Translations under genes and position numbers: made by a program
From: Bacteroides fluxus YIT 12057
Lineage (GTDB): Bacteria > Bacteroidota > Bacteroidia > Bacteroidales > Bacteroidaceae
Reading direction: 5' to 3'
Length of the DNA stretch: 64,000 nt
NCBI RefSeq assembly: GCF_000195635.1
Contig: NZ_GL882697.1
Location: forward strand, 68,722-132,721
Shown: positions 50,609 through 59,738 of the stretch, piece by piece
How positions within the stretch are numbered: the first letter of the stretch is position 1
Layout of the letters: each line of letters starts with the position of its first letter
The notes under the pieces: model-generated
The model's database searches: none
Told to the model about the DNA's origin: nothing
Seen by the model: the letters and a program-made list of their open reading frames with translations, nothing else

Positions 50609-53457
50609 CAATCGAAGCATCCATAGCACGTTGGCAGCAACTTGCGGTCTCCCAATGTATTGTCAACACGTGCCACGTTCACCCAGAACTTGTTTTCACG
50701 TACGCTTTCTATCGGATAGGCAGCTTTCTCTCGAGTATAACTGTGCTTCCATTCGTTGGCCACCACTTCATATTCCGGATGCGGGGCATTCACCAGCACA
50801 TTGTCTTCCTTGTCGGCTTTTCCTTCCTTTATTTCCTGGATTTCCTGCCAGATAGTCAGCATTACGGTGATGAAGTTATCCAGCTCGGAAAGGCTTTCGC
50901 TTTCCGTAGGTTCAATCATCAGCGTGCCGTGTACCGGGAAGGAGAGGGTAGGAGCATGATAACCATAATCCATCAGGCGTTTGGCGATGTCGTTTTCGCT
51001 GATGCCGGTATCTTCGTGTACCTTACGGCATTCCAGAATCATTTCATGACCTACGAAGCCATTGGCGCCGCGGTAAACGATACCATATGTCTCATTGAAA
51101 CAGGAAGCCAGATAGTTGGCATTCAATATGGCTGTTTTGGTGGCTCGTGTCAGACCTTCTGCTCCCATCATGCGGATATAACCGTAGGTGATGGGCAGGA
51201 TTCCTGCACTTCCGAAAGGAGCACCGGCTACCTGATTGGTTGCATATCCGAATAACCCGTGTCCCGGCAGGAATGGAACCAGGTGCTCTGCCACGCAGAT
51301 GGGGCCTACGCCCGGTCCGCCGCCGCCATGAGGAGAAGCGAATGTCTTGTGCAGGTTCAAGTGGCAAACGTCCGCACCGATAAAACCGGGATTTGTCAGA
51401 CCTACTTGTGCATTCATGTTGGCACCGTCCATATATACCTGGGCGCCGCATGCATGGATGATGTTGCAGATTTCCACGATTTCGGTTTCAAATATACCGT
51501 GGGTGGAGGGGTAGGTAATCATCAGGGCGGCAAGGTCTTCTTTGTTTGCTTCAGCCTTGGCACGGAGGTCGTTCATATCTACATTTCCATGTTCATCGCA
51601 AGCGCAGATTACGGTTGTAAACCCTGCCTGGACAGCCGAAGCCGGGTTGGTTCCGTGTGCGGAGGCGGGAATCAGAACCTTGTTGCGATGTCCCTGCCCG
51701 ATACTTTCCTGATAGGCGCGGATTACGCGGAGTCCTGCATATTCGCCGGCTGCACCGGAGTTGGGTTGCAGGCTGACACCGGCAAAACCGGTGATGATTG
51801 CCAGTTCTTCGCTGAGGTTGCGGATCAGTTCACGATATCCTTCCGCCTGCTCTTCCGGAACAAGTGGATGTATATTGGTAAATTCGGGACGGCTGAGTGG
51901 CAGCATTTCTGCGGCGGCATTCAGTTTCATGGTGCAGGAGCCGAGGGAAATCATGGAATGAGCCAGTGAGATGTCTTTGCGGTCCAGGCGCTTGATGTAG
52001 CGCATCATTTCCGTTTCCGTATGATATTTGTTGAATACCTCATGAGTCAGATAAGGACTTTGGCGTTTCAGTGATTCCCGTATGTTGCAACTGTCCGGAA
52101 TGTCGTTGATCTTGGAATAGTCTTTTCCGGCAGCGATGGCAAAGATGGAAAGCAATACATTGGCTGCGGCTACGTCGGTGGTTTCGTCAATACTCATTCC
52201 TACATCACCGTTCTTGAAGTAGCGCAGGTTTACCTCTTTGCTCAATGCAATGGTACGTACCTGCTGTGCCGAGATGGTGTCTGGCAGTGCAAAGCGGAGT
52301 GTATCGAAGTACTGGGTGTTGACCTGCTTGTATCCCAATTTATGGATGCTTTTCTCTAGATATGCAGCAATGCTGTGAATGCGTCCGGCGATGGTGCGGA
52401 TACCGTCCGGTCCGTGATATACGGCATAGAATCCCGCCATAGTGGCCAGCAATGCTTGTGCGGTACAGATATTGGATGTTGCCTTTTCACGTTTGATGTG
52501 CTGCTCGCGGGTTTGCAAAGCCATGCGGTAACAAAGTTTCCCGTATTTGTCCTTCGACCATCCGATGATGCGTCCGGGCATGTTGCGTTTGTACTCGTCA
52601 CGTGTGGCGAAGTAGGCTGCTGACGGACCGCCATAGAACATGGGCGTACCCAGGCGTTGTGAACTTCCGAATACGATGTCCGCTCCCCATTCTCCCGGAG
52701 GAGTGAGCAAGGCAAGGCTCAGTATATCCGCTGCAACGGCTACTTTACAGTGGGCTGCATGAGCTTTTTCCACAAAGGCACTGTAGTCTTCCACATTGCC
52801 GTTGGCATTGGGATATTGCAGCACACAGGCAAATATATCCGGTGTAAACTCCATTTCGGCATAGTTGCCCGTGCGTAGTTCAATGCCCTGCGGAAGGGCA
52901 CGGGTAGTCATGACAGCCAAGGTCTGCGGGAAGATATTTTCGTCTATAAACACTACATTGGCACCCGATTTCTGCATGTCACGCGGGCGTAAAGCGTACA
53001 TCATCGTTACAGCCTCGGCGGCGGCAGTGGCTTCATCCAGCAGGGAACAGTTGGCGAGAGGCATTCCGGTAAGGTCGCATATGGCGGTCTGGAAATTCAG
53101 CAGGGCTTCCAGACGTCCTTGTGAGACTTCAGTCTGGTAGGGAGTGTAAGAAGTGTACCATACGGGATTCTCGAATACGTTCCGTTGGATTACGGCAGGA
53201 GTGATGGTATTGTACCAGCCCGTACCGATGTAGGTAGTGTAAAGTTTGTTCTTGGCTGCCAGTTCGGCAATGTGTTGCCCGAACTCATATTCCGTCATCG
53301 CTTCGGGCAAGGCAAGCGGTTCTTTCAGCCGGATATTGGCAGGAATGGTTTTATCTATCAGTTCATCCAGGCTCTCCACTCCGATTTTACGGAGCATCTG
53401 CACTTCATCTTTTTCGCTGATGCCAACGTGGCGGTTGACTAAAAGGTCATTTTTCAT
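50608..53457 (-). CDS. gcvP: Glycine dehydrogenase (decarboxylating), GcvP
   Basis: 949 aa single-chain P-protein of the glycine cleavage system. It decarboxylates glycine and passes the aminomethyl group to the lipoyl arm of GcvH. Two homologous halves; the active PLP-lysine is in HLNLHKTFASPHGGGGPGVG in the second half. The first half begins with NRHVGISEKDEVQMLRKIG, typical of GcvP. gcvT and gcvH are not nearby. lipB, needed for lipoylation of GcvH, is 5 kb away on the other strand. The upstream 179-bp spacer is filled with an inverted repeat. Confidence 0.97.
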   Translation of the reverse strand: MKNDLLVNRHVGISEKDEVQMLRKIGVESLDELIDKTIPANIRLKEPLALPEAMTEYEFGQHIAELAAKNKLYTTYIGTGWYNTITPAVIQRNVFENPVWYTSYTPYQTEVSQGRLEALLNFQTAICDLTGMPLANCSLLDEATAAAEAVTMMYALRPRDMQKSGANVVFIDENIFPQTLAVMTTRALPQGIELRTGNYAEMEFTPDIFACVLQYPNANGNVEDYSAFVEKAHAAHCKVAVAADILSLALLTPPGEWGADIVFGSSQRLGTPMFYGGPSAAYFATRDEYKRNMPGRIIGWSKDKYGKLCYRMALQTREQHIKREKATSNICTAQALLATMAGFYAVYHGPDGIRTIAGRIHSIAAYLEKSIHKLGYKQVNTQYFDTLRFALPDTISAQQVRTIALSKEVNLRYFKNGDVGMSIDETTDVAAANVLLSIFAIAAGKDYSKINDIPDSCNIRESLKRQSPYLTHEVFNKYHTETEMMRYIKRLDRKDISLAHSMISLGSCTMKLNAAAEMLPLSRPEFTNIHPLVPEEQAEGYRELIRNLSEELAIITGFAGVSLQPNSGAAGEYAGLRVIRAYQESIGQGHRNKVLIPASAHGTNPASAVQAGFTTVICACDEHGNVDMNDLRAKAEANKEDLAALMITYPSTHGIFETEIVEICNIIHACGAQVYMDGANMNAQVGLTNPGFIGADVCHLNLHKTFASPHGGGGPGVGPICVAEHLVPFLPGHGLFGYATNQVAGAPFGSAGILPITYGYIRMMGAEGLTRATKTAILNANYLASCFNETYGIVYRGANGFVGHEMILECRKVHEDTGISENDIAKRLMDYGYHAPTLSFPVHGTLMIEPTESESLSELDNFITVMLTIWQEIQEIKEGKADKEDNVLVNAPHPEYEVVANEWKHSYTREKAAYPIESVRENKFWVNVARVDNTLGDRKLLPTCYGCFD

Positions 53458-53471
53458 GGTAGGTATAAATT

Positions 53472-53639
53472 TAAAGCCTCACCCCCGACCCCTCTCCGAA
53501 AGAGAGGGGAGGAGGGGATTGGTGTTGTTATATATTCTTTCTCTTTTTCTTGTTCTAATCCTTTCTCACGTAAATCTTTCCCCCTTCTATCCTTTCTTCC
53601 TCTCCTCTCTTTCGGAGAGGAGCCGGGGGTAAGGCTTTA
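53472..53639. repeat. Large imperfect inverted repeat between MBL gene and gcvP
   Basis: Left arm 53472-53518 (TAAAGCCTCACCCCCGACCC...) and right arm 53593-53639 are reverse complements over about 47 nt with several mismatches, around a 74-nt T-rich centre. Each arm also folds on itself (CCCCTCTCC...GGAGAGGGG type). The right arm, read on the minus strand, begins at the TAA stop of the MBL gene. Half of it is echoed at 59703-59738. Confidence 0.88.
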
Positions 53640-54275
53640 CCTGAAGAACGGATTTTCCGCCTTTTCAATGCCTATGGTAGTCGGTGCGCCATGTCCCGGG
53701 TAGACAATCGTTTCATTGGGCAATGTAAACAACCGGCTGCAAATATGTTCTATCAGTTCATCAAAGTTGCCTCCGGAAAGGTCGGCACGGCCTATACTAC
53801 CTTGGAACAGCACATCACCGGAGAACATACAGCGGTCTGCAGCGCAATAATAAACCAAGCTGCCCGGCGAGTGTCCCGGCACGTGGATTGCTTCCAGCGA
53901 CGTATTGCCGAAAGTAATGATATCACCATCGTGCAGGTAGTTACCCAAAGGTACAGGCGTTTCCTGCAACTGGAAACCGAACATTCGGCTCTGCTTCGGC
54001 GCTTCGTCAATCCAGAATTCATCTGCCTGGTTGGCTTCCGCTTTCAGCCCGAATTCTTTCAGCATAAAAGGATTGCCGAAGATATGGTCCAGGTGCAGGT
54101 GTGTGTTCAGCAGATGCTTTACGTTCAGTCCATTGCTGATGATAAAGTTTTTCAGCGCCTGTTTTTCTTCTTCATAGAAGCAACCGGGGTCTATAACGAC
54201 AGCTTCATAGGTTTCGTCCCAAAGTACGTAACAATTCTCCGGGAACATATTAAATTCAAATCTCTTTATCTTCAT
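53637..54275 (-). CDS. MBL-fold metallohydrolase (glyoxalase II-like)
   Basis: 212 aa. The HxHxDH metal motif reads HLHLDH (with the preceding NTH; His59, His61, Asp63, His64), then VPGHSPGSLVYY, SGDVLFQGSIGR and YPGHGAPTTIG give the remaining ligands. Such proteins hydrolyse thioesters such as lactoylglutathione or persulfides; the substrate is not evident. Cytoplasmic. Follows rsmG (33-bp gap) in the minus-strand group. Confidence 0.92.
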   Translation of the reverse strand: MKIKRFEFNMFPENCYVLWDETYEAVVIDPGCFYEEEKQALKNFIISNGLNVKHLLNTHLHLDHIFGNPFMLKEFGLKAEANQADEFWIDEAPKQSRMFGFQLQETPVPLGNYLHDGDIITFGNTSLEAIHVPGHSPGSLVYYCAADRCMFSGDVLFQGSIGRADLSGGNFDELIEHICSRLFTLPNETIVYPGHGAPTTIGIEKAENPFFR

Positions 54276-54308
54276 GATATGTATTTAGATTTTTGGGTGG
54301 CTATTCTT

Positions 54309-54929
54309 TCAATTTGCCACATAAACCACTTTCTTGGTCTGGAAGAACTCTTCCTCAAAGAAATCCTTCAGGTCCCACATGATGGTTTTGTTCTTGAAGG
54401 GCATTGCCTCATGCTCCAGTTCCCCTCCTTTCAGGCAAATTAATCCGTTAGGCAGGGCATTCTGCTGTTTGGAAGAGATGTTCTTGCGGATGATTTTCAA
54501 TAAATCGGCCAGTGGCATGACGGCACGGCTTACGACGAAGTCGAACGTTTGTTTTTCTTCTTCAGCCCGCGCATGGCGGAAAGTGACGTTTTTCAGCCCT
54601 ATGCTGTCGGCTATTTCGGCGGCCACACGTATTTTCTTGCCGATGCTGTCCATCAGATGAAATCTGACTTCCGGGAAAAGAATGGCAAGCGGGATTCCCG
54701 GAAAACCGCCGCCTGTGCCGAGGTCCATGATTTTGGTTCCCGGCCGGAAGTTTACGACTTTGGCTATTCCAAGAGAATGAAGTACGTGGTGTTCGTATAA
54801 ATTTCCGATATCCTTGCGCGAGATTACATTAATTTTAGAGTTCCAGTCCGAATAGAGGTCATATAGGGCGGCGAACTGCCTTTCCTGTTCCTCCGTCAAG
54901 TCCGGAAAGTACTTTAGGATAAGTTCCAT
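54309..54929 (-). CDS. rsmG: 16S rRNA (guanine-527-N7) methyltransferase RsmG
   Basis: 206 aa. SAM-dependent; the motif LGTGGGFPGIPLA (SAM loop, about residues 72-84) and the start YSDWNSKINVISRKDIGNLY are hallmarks of RsmG/GidB. It modifies the 530 loop of 16S rRNA; loss gives low-level streptomycin resistance in other bacteria. Between the DUF3298 gene (22 bp) and the MBL gene (33 bp). Confidence 0.96.
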   Translation of the reverse strand: MELILKYFPDLTEEQERQFAALYDLYSDWNSKINVISRKDIGNLYEHHVLHSLGIAKVVNFRPGTKIMDLGTGGGFPGIPLAILFPEVRFHLMDSIGKKIRVAAEIADSIGLKNVTFRHARAEEEKQTFDFVVSRAVMPLADLLKIIRKNISSKQQNALPNGLICLKGGELEHEAMPFKNKTIMWDLKDFFEEEFFQTKKVVYVAN

Positions 54930-54951
54930 GAGCTACTTCTGATTTTGCTTT

Positions 54952-55806
54952 TTAGTTTTTAATAGAGTCAAGTATTCCGTTGTCATCACTCAGCAGATGT
55001 TGCATGGCTTCATACGGCAAGGTGATTTTTACCGGTCCCATCACATAAGGAGCAATGTCATATACATTATAGTAGAATGTGATGCCTTCCGGGTCGAGAT
55101 AGAAATTCTCGGTAGGTTCCAGTTCGCCGGTGGTGGCATAGCCCAGGTCTTCAAGTTCCTGGCGTGTGGCCACTTTGTTGTCGGCCATCAGCTGGTTCCA
55201 AAGCAGGTCGGTGAGGGCATCTTTGTAGTCGCTTGCGAACAGGTCGTCCAAACGGACAGGGCTCAACGTACGCAAGTCCATATTGAGGAAAGAGGACATG
55301 TAAATGCCATGTGCGCCACCGGTATATTCGTTGTAGTCAATACGGTAAACCAACAGATTCTTTATGTATAGCTGAATGTTGCTCTCAATCCCTTTATAAT
55401 AAGAATACCAGGCTTCCATGCTGGCACCGTCCTCCTTGTCCTGCTCATCTTTCCGGTACATGGGCTCCAGATCCTTACGATAGTCATTGACGTACTTTTC
55501 CGTATATTTCTTTATCGCCTCTTCGGGAGTCATCGTCATGTACTTGTCTCCGAAACAGGCGGAAAGGAAGAAGGTATTCAGACTGTCTTTCAGCTTGACG
55601 TCGGATGAACGGGTGGCATACGCAAAGTTGATGACCAGGTTGCAGGCTGGTTTTGCCGTATCCCCGAAAAGGTGTGCGGTTTCGTTTACCTGTATGCTGT
55701 CGAACTCCAGCGCACCGGTGTTCTTGTTCATGGTGTTACCACAAGAAAAGAAAAAGCCGCTTGCCGCAAGCAGAAGGACAAGTAGGCTGACAGTTTGCTT
55801 TTTCAT
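54952..55806 (-). CDS. DUF3298/RsiV-like lipoprotein
   Basis: 284 aa. Lipoprotein signal MKKQTVSLLVLLLAASGFFF with the lipidated Cys in FSC. A DUF4163-like region is followed by the DUF3298 domain (about 185-280: LDDLFASDYKDALTDLLW ... LPYEAM), with EYTGGAHG between them, as in the RsiV extracellular domain. RsiV homologues bind lysozyme in Firmicutes; whether this protein binds anything is unknown. First gene of the minus-strand group that leads into rsmG. A TATATTTG -7 box lies at 55862-55855. Confidence 0.85.
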   Translation of the reverse strand: MKKQTVSLLVLLLAASGFFFSCGNTMNKNTGALEFDSIQVNETAHLFGDTAKPACNLVINFAYATRSSDVKLKDSLNTFFLSACFGDKYMTMTPEEAIKKYTEKYVNDYRKDLEPMYRKDEQDKEDGASMEAWYSYYKGIESNIQLYIKNLLVYRIDYNEYTGGAHGIYMSSFLNMDLRTLSPVRLDDLFASDYKDALTDLLWNQLMADNKVATRQELEDLGYATTGELEPTENFYLDPEGITFYYNVYDIAPYVMGPVKITLPYEAMQHLLSDDNGILDSIKN

Positions 55807-56000
55807 ATTGAATTTCGTTTATAAATCAACATTTCGTTCAAAAAACTTTAACGACAAATATAGAACTTATTAACGAACTCCACGCATAAAAAAAGAAAAA
55901 TTAATTCCGGCGAACGGTTAAAACTTTCTATCCGAACAAACAGCTCGTTCCGGTTGTTGCTTATTTAAAGCAGAAGAACAACTATCTAAAAACAAATGGA

Positions 56001-57923
56001 ATGAGCAATATTATAAAAAGGGCATATCCTGTGCTGAATATGCACTGTACGGGGTGTGCTGCTACTATAGAGAGAGCTGTCAGGAAACTGGCGGGAGTAA
56101 CGGATGTTTCGGTCAGTTATGACAAGGATCTCATGTCCGTATCCTATGATGCCGCGAGGCTGTCTCCGGGTGAAATCCGTGCGGCCTTGCTGGCAATAGG
56201 ATACGACCTTGCCCTTGAGGAAGAGGATTATCTGAAAGAAACCCCTGCAATAGAGGAATCCGGACATTACCGGCGCCTTAGAAAGCGGGTGGCCGGAGCC
56301 TGGGCACTTACTGTCCCTTTGCTGCTGCTTTCCGTCTTTTCTGCCTATATACCCTATGCTGACATCATGCAGATGATATTGGCTGCCATTGTCATGGCTT
56401 TCTTCGGAACATCCTTTTATGTCAATGCATGGCGGCAAATCTGTATCGGACGTGCCAAACTGGATACTCTGGTGGCTCTCAGCACTTCCGTTGCTTTCTT
56501 CTTTAGCGCATTTATTACCTTCTTCCCGGATTTGCGGTATGCCGGGGGATTGAATCCCGGTACCTATTATGAGGTTACCGTAGTGGTCATAGCTTTTGTC
56601 CTTACGGGAAAGTTGATGGAAGAACGTGCCAAAGGACATGCTTCCGTCGCTATTCACCGGCTTAGAGGCCTGCAGCCGGAAGTAGCCCGTTTCATGCCGG
56701 AGGGAGAGCGTATGGACGACCGTGTTGCAGGGATATTTGTGCCTGTTGTCCTGTTCCTGTCCGTCCTTACTTTCTTTGTGTGGATATTTTGGGGTGGTAC
56801 GGGTGTCATGCCGCATGCATTGTTCGCGGCACTTTCCATATTGATCATCGCCTGTCCGTGTGCATTGGGACTTGCCACCCCTATCGCTTTGATGGCAGGT
56901 ATCAGTAAAGCGGCGGACAACCATGTATTGGTGAAAGACGCTTTGGGACTGGAGCAGATGAGCAAGGTGGATGTTGTTGTATTTGACAAAACCGGTACGC
57001 TGACCGAAGGGCATCCGTCTGTCACCGGCTGGCTATGGGCGCAAGGGCAGGAGGAGCATTACAAGGATGTCTTGCTGGCTGCGGAATTGACTTCCGACCA
57101 CCCTTTGGCAAATGCCATAATCATTGCATTGGAAGAGGAGGAGGAAGTGACTCCCGCCCGTTTGGACGGCTCTGAGAATATAATCGGCAAGGGAGTCAAA
57201 GTGGTTTACCAAGGTGCGGTATATTGGGTAGGCAGCCATAAATTGCTGAAGGATTTCCAGGCCAACCTTTCGGATATTCTCGTCGAAATGCTGGTACAAT
57301 ACGAATCGGAGGGTAACAGTATCGTTTACTTCGGGCGTGAAAACGAACTTCTTGCCATCATTGCCATCAAAGACCGGATAAAGGCGACTTCCGCCGAAGC
57401 CATCAAGGAACTGCGCGGGCAGGATATCGACATCTGTATGCTGACCGGTGACGGCGAACGTACGGCATCTGCCGTAGCAACCAGTCTGGGCATCCTTAGG
57501 TTTATGGCCGACACTATGCCCGAAGACAAGGAAGACTTTATCCGTGAACTGCAACTTCAGGGAAGGACGGTAGCGATGGTGGGGGACGGTGTCAATGATT
57601 CCCGGGCACTGGCTTGTGCCGATGTCAGCATTGCAATGGCACAGGGTACCGATACGGCTATGGATGTAGCAATGGTCACGCTCATGACTTCCGATTTGCT
57701 TCTGTTGCCCAAGGCGTTCCGTATATCGCATCTGACTGTCACCTTGATGAACAAGAATCTCTTCTGGGCATTCATCTACAACCTGGTGGCCATTCCGGTT
57801 GCTGCCGGTCTCCTTTATCCCGTTTACGGCATTTTGATGAGTCCTTTGCTGGCAGTTACGGCTATGGCGCTTTCTTGTGTGTCCGTCCTGCTCAACAGTC
57901 TCCGGCTGCCTTCCGGTCGTTGA
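56001..57923 (+). CDS. copA: Copper-type P1B ATPase lacking the actuator domain
   Basis: 640 aa; relatives with the same domains are about 735. N-terminal HMA domain with the metal site MHCTGCA (residues 14-20), four membrane helices to about residue 215, then directly ARFMPEGERMDDRVAGIFVPVV: the roughly 95-residue actuator domain with its TGE motif is absent. The rest is intact: helix 6 ACPCALGLATP (CPC about 284-286), DKTGTLTEG (phospho-Asp about 328), SDHPLAN, MLTGDGE, VGDGVNDSRALA, and helices 7-8 with MNKNLFWAFIYN. Without TGE a P-type pump cannot dephosphorylate. The frame is open across the junction (about 56690-56715), so this is an in-frame deletion. Confidence 0.9.
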   Translation: MSNIIKRAYPVLNMHCTGCAATIERAVRKLAGVTDVSVSYDKDLMSVSYDAARLSPGEIRAALLAIGYDLALEEEDYLKETPAIEESGHYRRLRKRVAGAWALTVPLLLLSVFSAYIPYADIMQMILAAIVMAFFGTSFYVNAWRQICIGRAKLDTLVALSTSVAFFFSAFITFFPDLRYAGGLNPGTYYEVTVVVIAFVLTGKLMEERAKGHASVAIHRLRGLQPEVARFMPEGERMDDRVAGIFVPVVLFLSVLTFFVWIFWGGTGVMPHALFAALSILIIACPCALGLATPIALMAGISKAADNHVLVKDALGLEQMSKVDVVVFDKTGTLTEGHPSVTGWLWAQGQEEHYKDVLLAAELTSDHPLANAIIIALEEEEEVTPARLDGSENIIGKGVKVVYQGAVYWVGSHKLLKDFQANLSDILVEMLVQYESEGNSIVYFGRENELLAIIAIKDRIKATSAEAIKELRGQDIDICMLTGDGERTASAVATSLGILRFMADTMPEDKEDFIRELQLQGRTVAMVGDGVNDSRALACADVSIAMAQGTDTAMDVAMVTLMTSDLLLLPKAFRISHLTVTLMNKNLFWAFIYNLVAIPVAAGLLYPVYGILMSPLLAVTAMALSCVSVLLNSLRLPSGR

Positions 57924-57937
57924 TTGCCGACCGCTTC

Positions 57938-58771
57938 TTAGCTGTTTCTATACTCCAGCGGACTCATGCCCATGTGCCTTTTGAAATACTTGCCAAAAAA
58001 GGAGGCGCTGGGGAAATTCAGGGAGTAGGCAATTTCCTGGATGGTCATGTTTGTGGATTTCAATTTGGCTTTGACGTCCACCATCACTACATGGGCTATG
58101 ATGTCCAGTACGTTTTTTCCGGTCACCTGTTTCACGGTGGTGCTGAGGTGTTGCAGGGAGATGCCCAGCTTGTCGGCATAAAATTGTGCGCGGCGTTCGT
58201 TGGTATAGTTCTCGATGACGAGCTGAACCAGTTCACGGCATATCTCCTCTTTCCGGCTTTTGGTATTTTTCGGTTGTTGGGGACGGATACTGTACAGTTT
58301 ATCCACGCCATAAAGAACCATCTTGAGCGTGTTTTGCGCCATCCTTGTGTCCGGAGGGAAGGGACCGGTAGTGACACGTGCCCACAAAGCGAAATAATCC
58401 TTGAAGTAGGAGGCCACAATGGGATTGATGGTCATCACGGGGTACTCCAGAATGGTGGAGAAAGAACTTAGTGTGGACTGGATGAGGTTTACGCCGTTCA
58501 GGCAGTGTGAGGAGAATCCTACAAATCCCAGGCATACCTTTTCCTTTTGTTCGTAGAACTGGATGATGGTACCCGGAAGCAGGGTGATAAAGTCTCCTTG
58601 CTTGATTTCCGTGTCCATCAGATTGATTGACACAGTGATGGAACCTTCTATGCAAAGTGCGAAGATACAGGCTTTCAAGCGGCACGACTGCTTGTATATA
58701 TTAAGGATGTCTTCTGTCACTTCCGTCCATGCAATCATATCTACAGGTAGGTCAACTTGTGGAAATTCCAT
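57938..58771 (-). CDS. AraC family transcriptional regulator
   Basis: 277 aa from ATG 58771 (MEFPQVDLPVDM); the frame is open further upstream to 58849 but that covers its promoter. N-terminal cupin-like sensor domain (about 1-150), C-terminal double helix-turn-helix (about 175-275) with GISLQHLSTTVKQVTGKN and the signature IQEIAYSLNFPSASFFGKYFKRHMGMSPLEYR. Convergent with copA (14 bp apart) and divergent from lipB, with overlapping control regions. Its ligand and targets are unknown. Confidence 0.92.
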   Translation of the reverse strand: MEFPQVDLPVDMIAWTEVTEDILNIYKQSCRLKACIFALCIEGSITVSINLMDTEIKQGDFITLLPGTIIQFYEQKEKVCLGFVGFSSHCLNGVNLIQSTLSSFSTILEYPVMTINPIVASYFKDYFALWARVTTGPFPPDTRMAQNTLKMVLYGVDKLYSIRPQQPKNTKSRKEEICRELVQLVIENYTNERRAQFYADKLGISLQHLSTTVKQVTGKNVLDIIAHVVMVDVKAKLKSTNMTIQEIAYSLNFPSASFFGKYFKRHMGMSPLEYRNS

Positions 58772-58795
58772 ACGCTTTGTCGTTTTAGATTTGTA

Positions 58796-58803
58796 CAAAG
58801 GTA
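58796..58803 (-). promoter_or_regulatory. -7 box of the AraC gene
   Basis: TACCTTTG on the minus strand, 24 bp before the chosen start codon. Confidence 0.6.
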
Positions 58804-58824
58804 CGTTTTTTTTCTGAAAAGTGT

Positions 58825-58832
58825 TATATTTG
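58825..58832 (+). promoter_or_regulatory. -7 box of lipB, predicting a leaderless transcript
   Basis: TATATTTG ends 5 bp before the lipB ATG at 58838, so the transcript would start at or next to the start codon. No -33 TTTG at the right distance. Confidence 0.55.
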
Positions 58833-58837
58833 CTCTC

Positions 58838-59500
58838 ATGAAACTGCAAATATCAGATTGGAAAATAATACCATACGCCGATTCATGGAAGCGGCAGACG
58901 GAGTGGTTTGACGCATTGGTGCATGCCAAACAGGCGGGAGAGGAATATGTGAATCACATTGTGCTTTGCGAACACCCTCATGTATATACTTTGGGACGCA
59001 GCGGGAAAGAGGGAAATATGCTGCTGAGTGACGAACAGCTTGACAGGATTGGAGCGACCCTGTACCACATTGACCGGGGAGGGGATATTACCTATCACGG
59101 GCCGGGACAGTTGGTTTGTTACCCCATCCTTAACCTGGAGGAATTTTCTCTGGGGCTGAAAGAGTATGTGCATCTGCTGGAAGAGGCGGTCATCCGGGTA
59201 TGCGCTTCGTACGGCGTCACAGCCGGGCGTTTGGAGAAGGCAACCGGAGTGTGGCTGGAAGGAGATACCGCCCGTGCCCGCAAGATTTGTGCGATCGGTG
59301 TGCGTAGCAGCCATTATGTCACGATGCACGGGTTGGCGTTGAATGTGAATACGGACTTGCGCTATTTCAGCTATATCCATCCTTGCGGATTTATAGACAA
59401 GGGTGTCACTTCCCTGCAGAAGGAGTTGGGACGTGAGGTCTCTATGGAAGAGGTGAAGGAGAGGCTGTGTAAGGAACTGTCGGCATTGCTCCAGCGTTGA
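58838..59500 (+). CDS. lipB: Octanoyltransferase LipB
   Basis: 220 aa from ATG 58838 (MKLQISDWKIIPYADSW). It transfers octanoate from acyl carrier protein to lipoyl domains, the first step of lipoate synthesis; a target is GcvH, partner of GcvP encoded at 50608. Motifs: GGDITYHGPGQLVCYP, the catalytic Lys in RKICAIGVRSSHYVTMHG, and the catalytic Cys in HPCGFIDKGVTS. lipA is not in the window. Confidence 0.96.
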   Translation: MKLQISDWKIIPYADSWKRQTEWFDALVHAKQAGEEYVNHIVLCEHPHVYTLGRSGKEGNMLLSDEQLDRIGATLYHIDRGGDITYHGPGQLVCYPILNLEEFSLGLKEYVHLLEEAVIRVCASYGVTAGRLEKATGVWLEGDTARARKICAIGVRSSHYVTMHGLALNVNTDLRYFSYIHPCGFIDKGVTSLQKELGREVSMEEVKERLCKELSALLQR

Positions 59501-59525
59501 TTCCTGGTAGTTCTTTATAAATTAA

Positions 59526-59552
59526 GGGGGAGAATCGGTTGCGATTCCCCCC
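59526..59552. terminator. Terminator between lipB and smalltalk gene
   Basis: GGGGGAGAATCG (59526-59537) pairs with CGATTCCCCCC (59542-59552) with one bulge, followed on the plus strand by TGTTTGTTT. It is probably shared by both convergent units. Confidence 0.7.
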
Positions 59553-59562
59553 CCCTGTTTGT

Positions 59563-59658
59563 TTACACATTCATCGCATCAGCTCCTAATGCCCCCAGTA
59601 TGGCTGAAGCCAGAGCGATCACAATTTTCAGGATTTTGTCCCATGCCGTTTTTTTCAT
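59563..59658 (-). CDS. Smalltalk protein (31 aa)
   Basis: Starts MKKTAWDKILKIVIALASAI and ends LGALGADAMNV. This matches the very short 'smalltalk' family of Bacteroidales: KK(T)xWxKILKxxIxxxxAxLGxLG. One hydrophobic helix. It lies 77 bp downstream of the HU-like gene, the typical neighbour. Too short for most gene callers. Function unknown. Confidence 0.85.
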   Translation of the reverse strand: MKKTAWDKILKIVIALASAILGALGADAMNV

Positions 59659-59702
59659 CTTGATTTTCTAAATTTAAAATAATAATGATGTCTTTGTGTT
59701 GT

Positions 59703-59738
59703 TTCCCTTTTCGGAAAGGGGGTAGGGATAAGGCTTTA
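59703..59738. repeat. Half copy of the stop-codon repeat
   Basis: Read on minus it begins at the HU-like stop as TAAAGCCTTATCCCTACCCCC and continues TTTCCGAAAAGGG, related to the 53593-53639 arm (TAAAGCCTTACCCCC...TCCGAAAGAG). It folds as CCCTTTTCGGAAAGGG. Confidence 0.7.

Noticed and set aside
55807..56000. Copper-responsive operator upstream of the ATPase gene
   Set aside because: No CueR- or CopY-type dyad was found; the partial CGAAC/GTTCG symmetry near 55935-55955 is too weak.
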